From Microbacterium esteraromaticum (lineage in GTDB: Bacteria; Actinomycetota; Actinomycetes; Actinomycetales; Microbacteriaceae), in the NCBI RefSeq assembly GCF_900163815.1, contig NZ_FUKO01000041.1, positions 48,777 to 112,776 of the forward strand: DNA of 64,000 bases. Reading direction: 5' to 3'. Positions 27,359-35,608 of this stretch are shown in pieces. Positions within the stretch are counted from its first letter, which is position 1. Each line of letters opens with the position of its first letter. The translations under genes were made by a program, and so were the position numbers. The notes beneath the pieces are model-generated. The model was not told where the DNA came from. It searched no databases and worked only from the letters and a program-made list of their open reading frames with translations.

Positions 27359-28329
27359 CAGGCCGCCGTTCGCGCCTGCGGAGCCGTGACGCTCTCGAGT
27401 ACCCGGCCGACGACGCTCTCGGCGGTGGTGCCCGCGAACTCAGCCTCAGCGTCGAGCAGCATCCGGTGCTGCCACACCGGACGCGCAAGAGTCTTGATGT
27501 CGTCAGGCAGCACGTAGTGGCGGCCGTGCGCTGCCGCCCAGACCTTCGCGATGCGGACCATCGCGATCGCGCCGCGCACCGAGACGCCCAGTCGCGTGGC
27601 TGAGTCTGCGCGCGTCGCCTCGGCGAGCTCGGCCGTGTAGCGCAGCACCGCGGATTCGACGTGCACGGTTGCCGCGAGGTCAGCCATGTCGGCGACCGCG
27701 CTGGTGGTGATCATCGCCGACAGGGCGGCCGCGGGGTTGCGCTGCGACGACCCGGCGAGAATGCGCTCGGTGACCGCCAGATCGGGGTAGCCGATCGACG
27801 TCTTGATGAGGAAGCGGTCGAGCTGCGCTTCGGGCAGCTTGTAGGTTCCCGCCTGCTCGACCGGGTTCTGCGTGGCGATCACCAGGAAGGGTCGGCCCGC
27901 TTCGTGGGAGACCCCATCGACGGTGACCCGCGATTCCTCCATGACCTCGAGCAGCGCCGACTGCGTCTTCGGAGAAGCACGGTTGATCTCATCGGCCAGC
28001 ACGATGGAGGCGAAGATCGGGCCCTTGTGGAACTCGAACTTGTGCGACTGCTGGTCGTAGATCGTCACACCGGTGACGTCGGACGGCAGCAGGTCAGGGG
28101 TGAACTGAATGCGCGAGCTGCTCCCCTGCACGGTCGCGGCGAGCGCCTTCGCGAGGCTCGTCTTGCCCGTGCCAGGGGCGTCTTCGAGCAGCACGTGTCC
28201 TTCGGCCAGCATCGCGGCGATGACCAGACTCACCACGTCGCTCTTGCCCTGCAGCGCCTTGTCGACGTTCTCGACGAGACGGTGGAAGGTGCCCTGGAAC
28301 CAGGTGGCCTGTTCGGGGGTCATCGTCAT
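27358..28329 (-). CDS. MoxR-family AAA+ ATPase
   Basis: The 323-residue protein is a MoxR ATPase. It has Walker A EDAPGTGKTS (~53-62), Walker B with VLADEINRA, sensor and arginine-finger region (ATQNPVEQAGTYKLPEAQLDRF), and the lid domain. MoxR ATPases act as chaperones that activate vWA/DUF58 partners. It follows the giant surface protein by 37 bp and is coupled to DUF58. Confidence 0.96.
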   Translation of the reverse strand: MTMTPEQATWFQGTFHRLVENVDKALQGKSDVVSLVIAAMLAEGHVLLEDAPGTGKTSLAKALAATVQGSSSRIQFTPDLLPSDVTGVTIYDQQSHKFEFHKGPIFASIVLADEINRASPKTQSALLEVMEESRVTVDGVSHEAGRPFLVIATQNPVEQAGTYKLPEAQLDRFLIKTSIGYPDLAVTERILAGSSQRNPAAALSAMITTSAVADMADLAATVHVESAVLRYTAELAEATRADSATRLGVSVRGAIAMVRIAKVWAAAHGRHYVLPDDIKTLARPVWQHRMLLDAEAEFAGTTAESVVGRVLESVTAPQARTAA

Positions 28330-28366
28330 CGTGTTCGTTCCATTCTTCTATTCGAGAAATCTGCTA

Positions 28367-31300
28367 CTACCACGTCATCGCCTTCGCATTGCCCCAGCCC
28401 TCGATCGTGACCCACACTGTTGTGCCCGGGTTGCCGTAGAAGCAGCTGAGAGTGGCCTTGCCGTTGGCTGGCACGTACACGGACCTGCCGCCCCAGCGCT
28501 GGCTCCCACTAGGTCCGTCGTTGCAGTACAAGTTGTAGTTGCCGGCGGGGAAGTCCTTCACCTGGATCGCCATCGTCGCGCAGGACGATGCCGTGCAGGA
28601 TCCGGTGCCGCCCCAGCCCACAGGCCAGGATCCAGATGCGCCCTTCACTGTCTGCGCGGTGGGCTGCGGCGGACTGCTGGTCTTAGCCGAGTACGTCTTG
28701 GACTCGGCCGTGCCACCCTCGGCGACCGCGCGCACCTTGATGCTGTGCGTCTGGTCGTAGCCGTTGCCGACGGTCGTCGTCCCAGAGGTGGCCTTCTTCT
28801 GCCAAGCCCCGCCGTCGACACTGATGTACGTGGTCACCGCACGGCCGTTGTCGGATCCACCCGCGTTCCAGGTCAGCTTGATCGCCTTGTCTCCGGACTT
28901 CGCCGCGCTACCGGTCGGGGCGTGCGGCGCTCCGAAAGGAATAACGCTGCTCGAGGCCTTCGCGGGGCCCGGGTTGGACTGCTGACCGCCAACGACCGAA
29001 TACGCGCGCACCTTGACCGTGTACGTCGTGCCGTTGTTCGCGGCGATGTCCGACGTGCCGTTCCAATTCGTCCACGCCGCGGAGTTGAGCTGGTACTGGT
29101 AGCGGATCTCGCCGCGCTTCGCTCCGTTCAATGCCGAGTCCGGCAGCACGAATGCCACCTTGATCGCCTTGTTCTTCGGAGTCGCGGTGACGCTCGAGGG
29201 CGCGCCCGGCTGGCCGAACGCACGCTGCGGGGCGGACTGCGGACTCAGCTTGCTCCAGCCGGCCTTGTTCTCTGCCCGCACCGAATAGGTGTAATCGGTC
29301 GAGTTCGTCGGCACCGGCACGGTCTGCGAGCGTGCACCGCCACCACCGGGGACGGGCACCGTCTTGAAGACGGAGCCTCCTCGGTAGACAGTGAGCTCGT
29401 ACCCGCGGATGGCGTCGCCGTTCTGCGCCGCGGCATCCCAGCTGACGGTCATCTGCGCTTCGCTGCCGACCGACGGGGCGCTGCTCACGCGAGGAGCTCC
29501 CATCGTGCCGGGCGGGCCAGCCGGAATCTCGGTGGCGGAGTACTCGCTCCAGCTCGACGGGTCTGGTGCCCGGTTGTGAGCTTCCACCCGCACGGCATAA
29601 TCAGTGCCGTTCTCCAGACCCTCCCACACCAGCGAGTTGCCGACCACGCCGACCTTCTGGCTGCTGCCCGACGGCGGCGGAGGCGAGATCTCGAGGGTGT
29701 AGTTCTCCACCGGAGACCCGCTGGACGTCGGAGTCGTCCACGCGACCTTCAGCGACTTGTCACCGAATTTCAGCGTCGGCGGAAGCGGCTTGTCCGGCCG
29801 CGTGTCCGGGCGCGCCGGCTGTGATGCGGAAGAGGCAGGACCCTCGCCGACGCGGTTGTGGGCCGTCACCTGGAACGTGTATTCGACGTTGTTCGTCAGG
29901 CCATCGAGCGTGCACGTCGTCGAGGCGCAGGTCTTCGAATACGGGCGGCCTCCCACAGAGGTGACGGTGTACTCGGTGATCTCGGCGCCGTTGTTCGACG
30001 GCGATGCCCACGCCAGGACCACAGTGCGGTCTTCGACGCTGCTGACAGTGGGCTTGCCCGGAGCATCCGGAACGCCCTGCACAGCCACCGTGATGCGGCC
30101 GTCGACCTCGCGATCAGGGTCCTTGGTGGCGTCCTGAATGCGGTAGCGCACGACCATGACTCCGACGAACGATGCAGCAGGCGTCACTTCGACCTGATCG
30201 CCGACGGCCTGCGCTGCTCCACTGCCGCTCTCCAACGAGGCAGAGAGAACCTTCAGCGGGTCCCCCTCGGCCTGGAACGGGTTGATGTCGTTGTTCAGCA
30301 CTGGCACGACGATGGTCTTGCCCTGGTCGGCTTCGTCGATCGTGTCGGGGCTCGCCACGGCCAGATTTCTCGTCGACGCGGTCACGACGATCTGCACGCT
30401 GCCCTCGATCGGGTCGGTCGTGCCATCGCTGATCCGCACACCGACACTCGCCGTCGTGCCCTTCGGCGTGCTGGAGCCGGTATCGGCGAGCAATGTGCTG
30501 CCGTCCATGCGCACATTGATGCCCTGGCCGGGCTGATCCGAGATCGTGAATTTCAGGTTGCCGTCATCCTCCGGATCCGGATCGGATGCCAGGGCCGCCA
30601 GATCCAGCGAGGTCGCGTCCTCGCCCGGTGCGATCTGCATCTGGCTGTCGGTGAACGTCGGCTGCTGATTCTTGGGCGGTAGCACGTGAATCGGAATGGT
30701 CAGTGTGGCCTTGCGCCCCGCAGGGTCATCCGGTCCGGTGCCGTCGGTGACCTCGAAGGTCAGCGCGTCATCGCCGAAGAAGCGATCCTTCGAGGTGTAG
30801 ACCAGCGTCGTCTCATCCTTGATCAGCGGATCGCCGTTCGCATTGATCGCACTGACCTTGGCAGCCTCGGTGAGGCGGACGTCGCCGCCACCGGCGACGA
30901 TGACGTACTCCTCGAGCGGGAGCTCCTTCGTCTCTCCGCTCATGACCTCGAGCGGCTTCGTCGACTCCAGCCGTGGGCGCATCTCCTTGAGCGCTGGAAC
31001 GAAGATGAAAGCGGATGCCGACAGCTCGTCCTGGTCGGTGATCGTGTAGCGGATCAGCTGTCGCTTCTCGCCGACCGTGACGCGCACCTTGCCGTCGGGC
31101 AGCTGCTGGGCGCCCGCCTCAACGGTGACATCGACGCCCTCGATCGTGCCGTCGGGGTCTTCGTCGTTGCGCAGAATATCGAGATCGACATCGAGCTCGC
31201 CGTCCTTGACGTCCTCGACCTGCACGCGGTCATCGCGAGCGATCGGCGTCATCAGCGGCACGTCCTCATCCACCGTCACGAGGATCGAGGCCGTCGCATC

Positions 31301-34300
31301 GGCACCCTTCGCATCGCGGATCGTGTACTGCAGCGAGGTCTCCAGCGGGCGATCAGGCACCTGGATGATGACCCGATCACCGGAGACCTTCGCCGTCAGC
31401 CCCTCGACGTCGCTCGGCAGGGTGAGACCGTCCTTGACGAGTCCGATCTGATCGCCCTCGGGGTCGGAGTCGTTCACGAGCACGGGTACGGCCACCGACC
31501 GCCCGGGGCGCACGACCACCGCGTCGTTCACTGCATACGGCGGCTGGTTCATGGCCTCCGGCGGCGCGATGCCGACCCGGACAGTGGCGATGCCCTCCTT
31601 GCCGAGGCGATCGCGCACGCGATAGGTGAACGTGTCGACGCCCGTGGACGCGTCGAATGCCTCATACGTCAGATAGTTCGCGCCCTGCTCGCTGACACGG
31701 CCCTTCGACGGGGCGGTGTCGACGCCGATCAGCTCGACGGAGTCGCCATCAGCATCCAGGCCATCGAGCGGAATCGGGATGTTCACCCGCGAACCAGACA
31801 GAGCTCGCGCCGTGAGGTCCTGGGGCCGAGGCGCCGCGTTGGTGCCATCCACGACCGGGACGATCTGCACGGTGACGTGGCCGCCGGCCTTCTGCCCGCG
31901 CGAATCCACCGTCTCGTAGGTCAGGTAGACGGTGCGCGGCTCGTTGCCGGCCCGGAATCGCACGGTGTCCTGCGAGACGAATGCCTCGCCGTCCTCGGGG
32001 TCGACGAGCGGTTCCACGAGGTCGGGAGCGACATGCAGCACGTCGCCGTTCGGGTGAACATCGTTGTCGAGCACGGGAATCGTGACGACATCGCCGACGC
32101 GCACGACCGCCTCGTCGTCATTCGCGACCGGCGGCAGCAGCTTCGGCGGTGCCGGGATCGGGATGACGACGACATCACCCTCCGCCGATTTCACTCCGTT
32201 GGAGATGCGATAGGTGATGCGCACCGGCTCGTCCAATGCGCCCTGGTCGCTGATGCGCAGCGTCTCGTGGTTGAGCACCGAGACGGCGACGCCGCTCTGC
32301 GGTGGAACACTCACCGACTGCACGACCAGCACGCCGCCGGAGGGGTCGGTGTCATTGTTGAGCACGCCGACGAGCGCTTCGCTTCCGCTGGGCAGCATCG
32401 CGACATCGCGCACCGCCACTGGAGGGAGATCGCTCTCGCGCTCGTCGAGCACATCGACGCGCACGATGCCCTTCGCCTGCTTCGGACCAGCCGTGGCAAG
32501 GTACTGCACGTAGTACGTGCCCTTGGTCTCGGCGCGGAACGTGAACTGCCGATTCGGGTAATCCTTGACGATGGTCGTGCCGGGTGTGTCCTCGACGCGA
32601 GCCAGGCGCAGGCGCTCACGCCCGGCGCTGGTGTCGTTGGTCAGCGGGGCCACCGTGACCGTCTCACCGACGCGCGTCACGACGTGGTCGGCGTTGGTGA
32701 GCGGATTCGTCGAGCCCTCGGGCTTCACATCGAGAAGGATGGTGCCCTCGGACACCTTGCCGAGGGCGTCGGCGACATGCACCTTGACGTCCTTGCGGCC
32801 CTGCAGACTGGCCACCGCGCGGTAAGTGATCTGACCGTCGGTGGTGAATTCGACCTCATCGCCGGGCGCGGCTTCGACATCGCGCAGATAGAGGTCATCG
32901 CCCTCCGGGTCGATCCAGTCGGGCAGCACGTTGTAAGCGACCGTCCCGCCGGTCTCCACCGCGAGCTTCGTGGTGCGCTTCGGCTTGGGTGCGGAGTTCT
33001 TGTCCCAGTCGTACACGGTCACCGTCACGGTCGCCGTGTCGGTGCCCTTGCGGCCGTCATCGATCTCGTAGTCGAACTTGGCTCTGCCGGTCGCGTCCTC
33101 GGGCACCATGATCTGCAGGGCAGCGCCGTTGAGAACCGGCTGCACCTCGCCGATCGACGGCTGCTTGCCGAGCAGCGAAGCGACGAGAACATCGCCATCG
33201 GCGTCGTTGTCGTTGTCGAGCACCGGGAGCAGGGTGGTGCCGCCGGGGCGCACACCCAGGTCGTCGTCTTCGGCGACCGGTTTGGTGTTCTCTTCCTTGC
33301 GCTCGGGCAGTGAGGTCTCGACCGTCTCCTGAGTGGTGTCCTCTTCGTCTTCGCTCTCGCCCTTCGGCGGAACCAGGACGCTCCAGTCGTCGACGCGCTG
33401 CATGCTGCCGTCGGCCAGCCAGGCGGCGCCGCCGAGAATGTCGTTGAGCACGATCACGTCGCGGTTGACGCGGAAGGTGAGCTCAGCGGATTCCTTCGCG
33501 CCCGGGATGTCTTCGGCGACGTCCAGCGAATCACCCGCACAGTCCCGCACGAACTTTCCGGATCCGCCCCAGGCCGCATAGGTGCAGCCGCGCAGCTGCA
33601 CGGGCTCGGTGGGATTGCCGTTGTTGCCGGCCTGCGTCGATGTCGCCTCGTCGCCATCGAACGGCACCCGCACCAGCGCCGTCGGCGTGGCGAGCACGAC
33701 CCCATCGGCTGCTTCCGATGGGCGCTGCAGCACAGCATCCCTCGAGTCATCGAGTTCGGTGCGGAACCCGCCAGGAGTGGTGACGACGCCCGCGGCCGCA
33801 TCGAGAACGATCGGCGTGGTTCCGACCACGGTGATCGTCGAGGCCGCCGCCGGGTCGAGCTTCCCCACCGACGCCGTCTCGGGGTCGAGCGGAAGTCCTT
33901 CGTTATCGGCGGGGATCGTGACGACCTCGCCGCGCTTCGACGACAGCGCGTATACGGTGCCATCGCTGCCCACAGCGACATCTGCGTTCTTGCCGAGTTC
34001 GACGAGAGGCTTCTTGCCCTTGATGTCGAAACCCGAGAGCGCCTTGGCGGAGGTCACCCACAGGTCGCCCGACTTGCTGTCGAGAATGGCCACCGTCGTG
34101 CGCCCGAGCGCGATCTTCGCGTTGCCCGGAATCGGCGCGCTGTCGGTGAGCGAGACCCGCGCAGGATCGATCGCCGTGACCGTGTCCTGGCCCTGGTCGA
34201 CGAGGAGAACCGTCTCGGCATCCTGCAGCACGTCGTAGTCGTCGCTGGATGCGCGGAGGCCGCCGTCGAGAACGGTGGATTCGTGGTTGAAGTGACCCAC

Positions 34301-34474
34301 GAGCAGGCTCGATGACTTCGTCAGCCAGACACCGGCATCGTTCAGGTCGACCTTCGTCGTCGGGAAGCCGTCATAGGCGACCGCCATCGTCGTCAGAGTC
34401 AGTGCTCCGATCGCCACTCCGGCGGCAGAAGCCAGAGTTTTCGGCCGTGAACGAACCCAGTTCATCGCCTTCAT
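28367..34474 (-). CDS. Giant Ig-like / fibronectin III surface protein
   Basis: The 2035-residue protein has an N-terminal hydrophobic segment (LASAAGVAIGALTLTTMAVA, 14-33) acting as signal or anchor. A roughly 350-residue region follows that reads like a beta-propeller (short TVYAL and LVRV strands). About ten tandem Ig-like/cadherin-like modules then run from ~410 to ~1480 (recurring VLxND and DxDGD calcium-type loops). About five Fn3 domains lie at ~1480-1935. A Cys-paired C-terminal domain (~1940-2035) ends at AMTW. No LPXTG is present. It is the first gene of the operon with MoxR, DUF58, transglutaminase-like, phosphatase and kinase genes, the content of the Bifidobacterium PFNA cluster. 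An adhesion or envelope-scaffold role is inferred. GAGGGGG precedes the ATG. Confidence 0.9.
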   Translation of the reverse strand: MKAMNWVRSRPKTLASAAGVAIGALTLTTMAVAYDGFPTTKVDLNDAGVWLTKSSSLLVGHFNHESTVLDGGLRASSDDYDVLQDAETVLLVDQGQDTVTAIDPARVSLTDSAPIPGNAKIALGRTTVAILDSKSGDLWVTSAKALSGFDIKGKKPLVELGKNADVAVGSDGTVYALSSKRGEVVTIPADNEGLPLDPETASVGKLDPAAASTITVVGTTPIVLDAAAGVVTTPGGFRTELDDSRDAVLQRPSEAADGVVLATPTALVRVPFDGDEATSTQAGNNGNPTEPVQLRGCTYAAWGGSGKFVRDCAGDSLDVAEDIPGAKESAELTFRVNRDVIVLNDILGGAAWLADGSMQRVDDWSVLVPPKGESEDEEDTTQETVETSLPERKEENTKPVAEDDDLGVRPGGTTLLPVLDNDNDADGDVLVASLLGKQPSIGEVQPVLNGAALQIMVPEDATGRAKFDYEIDDGRKGTDTATVTVTVYDWDKNSAPKPKRTTKLAVETGGTVAYNVLPDWIDPEGDDLYLRDVEAAPGDEVEFTTDGQITYRAVASLQGRKDVKVHVADALGKVSEGTILLDVKPEGSTNPLTNADHVVTRVGETVTVAPLTNDTSAGRERLRLARVEDTPGTTIVKDYPNRQFTFRAETKGTYYVQYLATAGPKQAKGIVRVDVLDERESDLPPVAVRDVAMLPSGSEALVGVLNNDTDPSGGVLVVQSVSVPPQSGVAVSVLNHETLRISDQGALDEPVRITYRISNGVKSAEGDVVVIPIPAPPKLLPPVANDDEAVVRVGDVVTIPVLDNDVHPNGDVLHVAPDLVEPLVDPEDGEAFVSQDTVRFRAGNEPRTVYLTYETVDSRGQKAGGHVTVQIVPVVDGTNAAPRPQDLTARALSGSRVNIPIPLDGLDADGDSVELIGVDTAPSKGRVSEQGANYLTYEAFDASTGVDTFTYRVRDRLGKEGIATVRVGIAPPEAMNQPPYAVNDAVVVRPGRSVAVPVLVNDSDPEGDQIGLVKDGLTLPSDVEGLTAKVSGDRVIIQVPDRPLETSLQYTIRDAKGADATASILVTVDEDVPLMTPIARDDRVQVEDVKDGELDVDLDILRNDEDPDGTIEGVDVTVEAGAQQLPDGKVRVTVGEKRQLIRYTITDQDELSASAFIFVPALKEMRPRLESTKPLEVMSGETKELPLEEYVIVAGGGDVRLTEAAKVSAINANGDPLIKDETTLVYTSKDRFFGDDALTFEVTDGTGPDDPAGRKATLTIPIHVLPPKNQQPTFTDSQMQIAPGEDATSLDLAALASDPDPEDDGNLKFTISDQPGQGINVRMDGSTLLADTGSSTPKGTTASVGVRISDGTTDPIEGSVQIVVTASTRNLAVASPDTIDEADQGKTIVVPVLNNDINPFQAEGDPLKVLSASLESGSGAAQAVGDQVEVTPAASFVGVMVVRYRIQDATKDPDREVDGRITVAVQGVPDAPGKPTVSSVEDRTVVLAWASPSNNGAEITEYTVTSVGGRPYSKTCASTTCTLDGLTNNVEYTFQVTAHNRVGEGPASSASQPARPDTRPDKPLPPTLKFGDKSLKVAWTTPTSSGSPVENYTLEISPPPPSGSSQKVGVVGNSLVWEGLENGTDYAVRVEAHNRAPDPSSWSEYSATEIPAGPPGTMGAPRVSSAPSVGSEAQMTVSWDAAAQNGDAIRGYELTVYRGGSVFKTVPVPGGGGARSQTVPVPTNSTDYTYSVRAENKAGWSKLSPQSAPQRAFGQPGAPSSVTATPKNKAIKVAFVLPDSALNGAKRGEIRYQYQLNSAAWTNWNGTSDIAANNGTTYTVKVRAYSVVGGQQSNPGPAKASSSVIPFGAPHAPTGSAAKSGDKAIKLTWNAGGSDNGRAVTTYISVDGGAWQKKATSGTTTVGNGYDQTHSIKVRAVAEGGTAESKTYSAKTSSPPQPTAQTVKGASGSWPVGWGGTGSCTASSCATMAIQVKDFPAGNYNLYCNDGPSGSQRWGGRSVYVPANGKATLSCFYGNPGTTVWVTIEGWGNAKAMTW

Positions 34475-34516
34475 CTCGAAATTCCCCCTCGACAGCGCAC
34501 GCGACGCGCCGGGCCC

Positions 34517-34571
34517 ATCCTACCCGGGGCACTTCGCCGACCCTGAGTCCCGACCATGGGGAGAACTACCC
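34517..34571 (-). promoter_or_regulatory. Operon promoter with T7SS-locus palindrome (+1 helical turn)
   Basis: The minus-strand -10 TAGGAT (34517-34522) is separated by 35 bp from the palindrome GGGGA-GAAC-TACCC (34558-34571). The spacing is the 24 bp of the other three sites plus 11, so the site stays on the same DNA face. It would drive the giant protein and the signalling genes downstream. Confidence 0.5.
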
Positions 34572-34584
34572 TCCGCGCGGCGGC

Positions 34585-35166
34585 TCAGCCGTCTCCGGCG
34601 CGCCAGCATCCGCTGACGTGGTCGTCGACCATCCCGGCCGACTGCATGAGCGCGTACATCGTGGTCGGCCCGACGAAGCGGAAGCCGCGGGCGCGCAGCG
34701 CCTTGCTCAGAGCCGTCGATTCGTCGGTCACCGCGGGCACGTCGCCCAGCTCACGAGGTCGAGAGCGAGCGGATGCCGATGGCGCGAACGACCACATCAG
34801 AGCGTCCAGTTCGCCTTCAGCCAGCCGCTGCACAAGCGCCGCGTTCGAGATCGTGGCCTCGATCTTGGCGCGGTTGCGGATGATCCCGGCATCCGCCATC
34901 AGCCGCTCGATGTCTTCCGGGCCGAACGCCGCGACGACAGCGGGATCGAACCCCGCGAACACCTCTCGGAACCTCGGCCGCTTGCGCAGGATGGTGATCC
35001 ACGACAGGCCAGCCTGGAAGCCTTCCAGCGCCATCTTCTCGAACAGCGGTCGATCGCCGTGCAGCGGCGTGCCCCATTCTTCGTCGTGGTAGCGGCGGTA
35101 CTCCGCATCGTCGCCGACCCAGCCGCAGCGGTGTCGCTCGTCGGGGCCGATGCGCAGCGAGCTCAT
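34585..35166 (-). CDS. tag: DNA-3-methyladenine glycosylase I
   Basis: The 193-residue enzyme removes 3-methyladenine from alkylated DNA in base-excision repair. The family hallmark RCGWVGDD-x-EYRRYHDEEWG is at 13-31, followed by LFEKMALEGFQAGLSW and the C-terminal Zn ligand region (MVDDHVSGC). Length is typical. The start at 35166 (MSSLRIGPDE) is chosen because the longer frame enters the upstream cupin gene. The cupin stop lies four bases upstream, so the two genes are probably co-transcribed. Confidence 0.95.
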   Translation of the reverse strand: MSSLRIGPDERHRCGWVGDDAEYRRYHDEEWGTPLHGDRPLFEKMALEGFQAGLSWITILRKRPRFREVFAGFDPAVVAAFGPEDIERLMADAGIIRNRAKIEATISNAALVQRLAEGELDALMWSFAPSASARSRPRELGDVPAVTDESTALSKALRARGFRFVGPTTMYALMQSAGMVDDHVSGCWRAGDG

Positions 35167-35170
35167 CCGA

Positions 35171-35572
35171 TCAGGCGTTCCAGGGGAACGGACGATCTCG
35201 ATCGAGCTCGGCGTCTTTGCCGACTCCGGCAAGGGTGTCGCCACCGGCGCGCACGCAGATCCACCGCATCGGTGCGCCGCTGTCGGGAAGGCAGCGCAGC
35301 GCGTGCCACGCATCGCGGCCAGCGCGCACGATGGTGCCCGGCGCGAGCGGAAGGACCTCGTCGCCGAGGGCGAACTCGCCCTGCCCGTCGATCACGATGT
35401 AGACCTCTTCGAGCGCCGAGTGCCGGTGCCAGAAGGGTGATTCTCCGCCGGGTTCGGTGGAATTGATCGAGACGCCCATGAACTCGGCGCCGATCTCCTT
35501 TTCGACGAACCTCTTGCCGGCCTCTGCCCAGCTGTCGAGGTCGCCCATCTCTGTGACGTTGCTGTTGCTCAT
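35171..35572 (-). CDS. Cupin-domain protein
   Basis: The 133-residue protein is a single-domain cupin. It has HRHSALEEVYIVIDGQGE (motif 1, with His/His/Glu metal ligands) and a second motif near LAPGTIVRAGRDAWHALR. Substrate is unknown; such small cupins may be isomerases, dioxygenases or sensors. The start at 35572 (MSNSNVTEM) is preferred to ATG 35578 because a TAGCGT -10 box lies seven bases before it and no Shine-Dalgarno is seen, as in a leaderless mRNA. Confidence 0.85.
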   Translation of the reverse strand: MSNSNVTEMGDLDSWAEAGKRFVEKEIGAEFMGVSINSTEPGGESPFWHRHSALEEVYIVIDGQGEFALGDEVLPLAPGTIVRAGRDAWHALRCLPDSGAPMRWICVRAGGDTLAGVGKDAELDRDRPFPWNA

Positions 35573-35579
35573 GCCCATC

Positions 35580-35585
35580 ACGCTA
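35580..35585 (-). promoter_or_regulatory. Leaderless-type -10 box of the cupin gene
   Basis: TAGCGT on the minus strand, seven bases before ATG 35572. No ribosome binding site is seen between them. Confidence 0.4.
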
Positions 35586-35608
35586 TCGGCAGTTCCGGAC
35601 ACCGGGGG

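Noticed and set aside
30686..33313. 875-codon plus-strand open frame
   Set aside because: Antisense shadow of the Ig-like repeats of the giant surface protein, created by high-GC codon bias.
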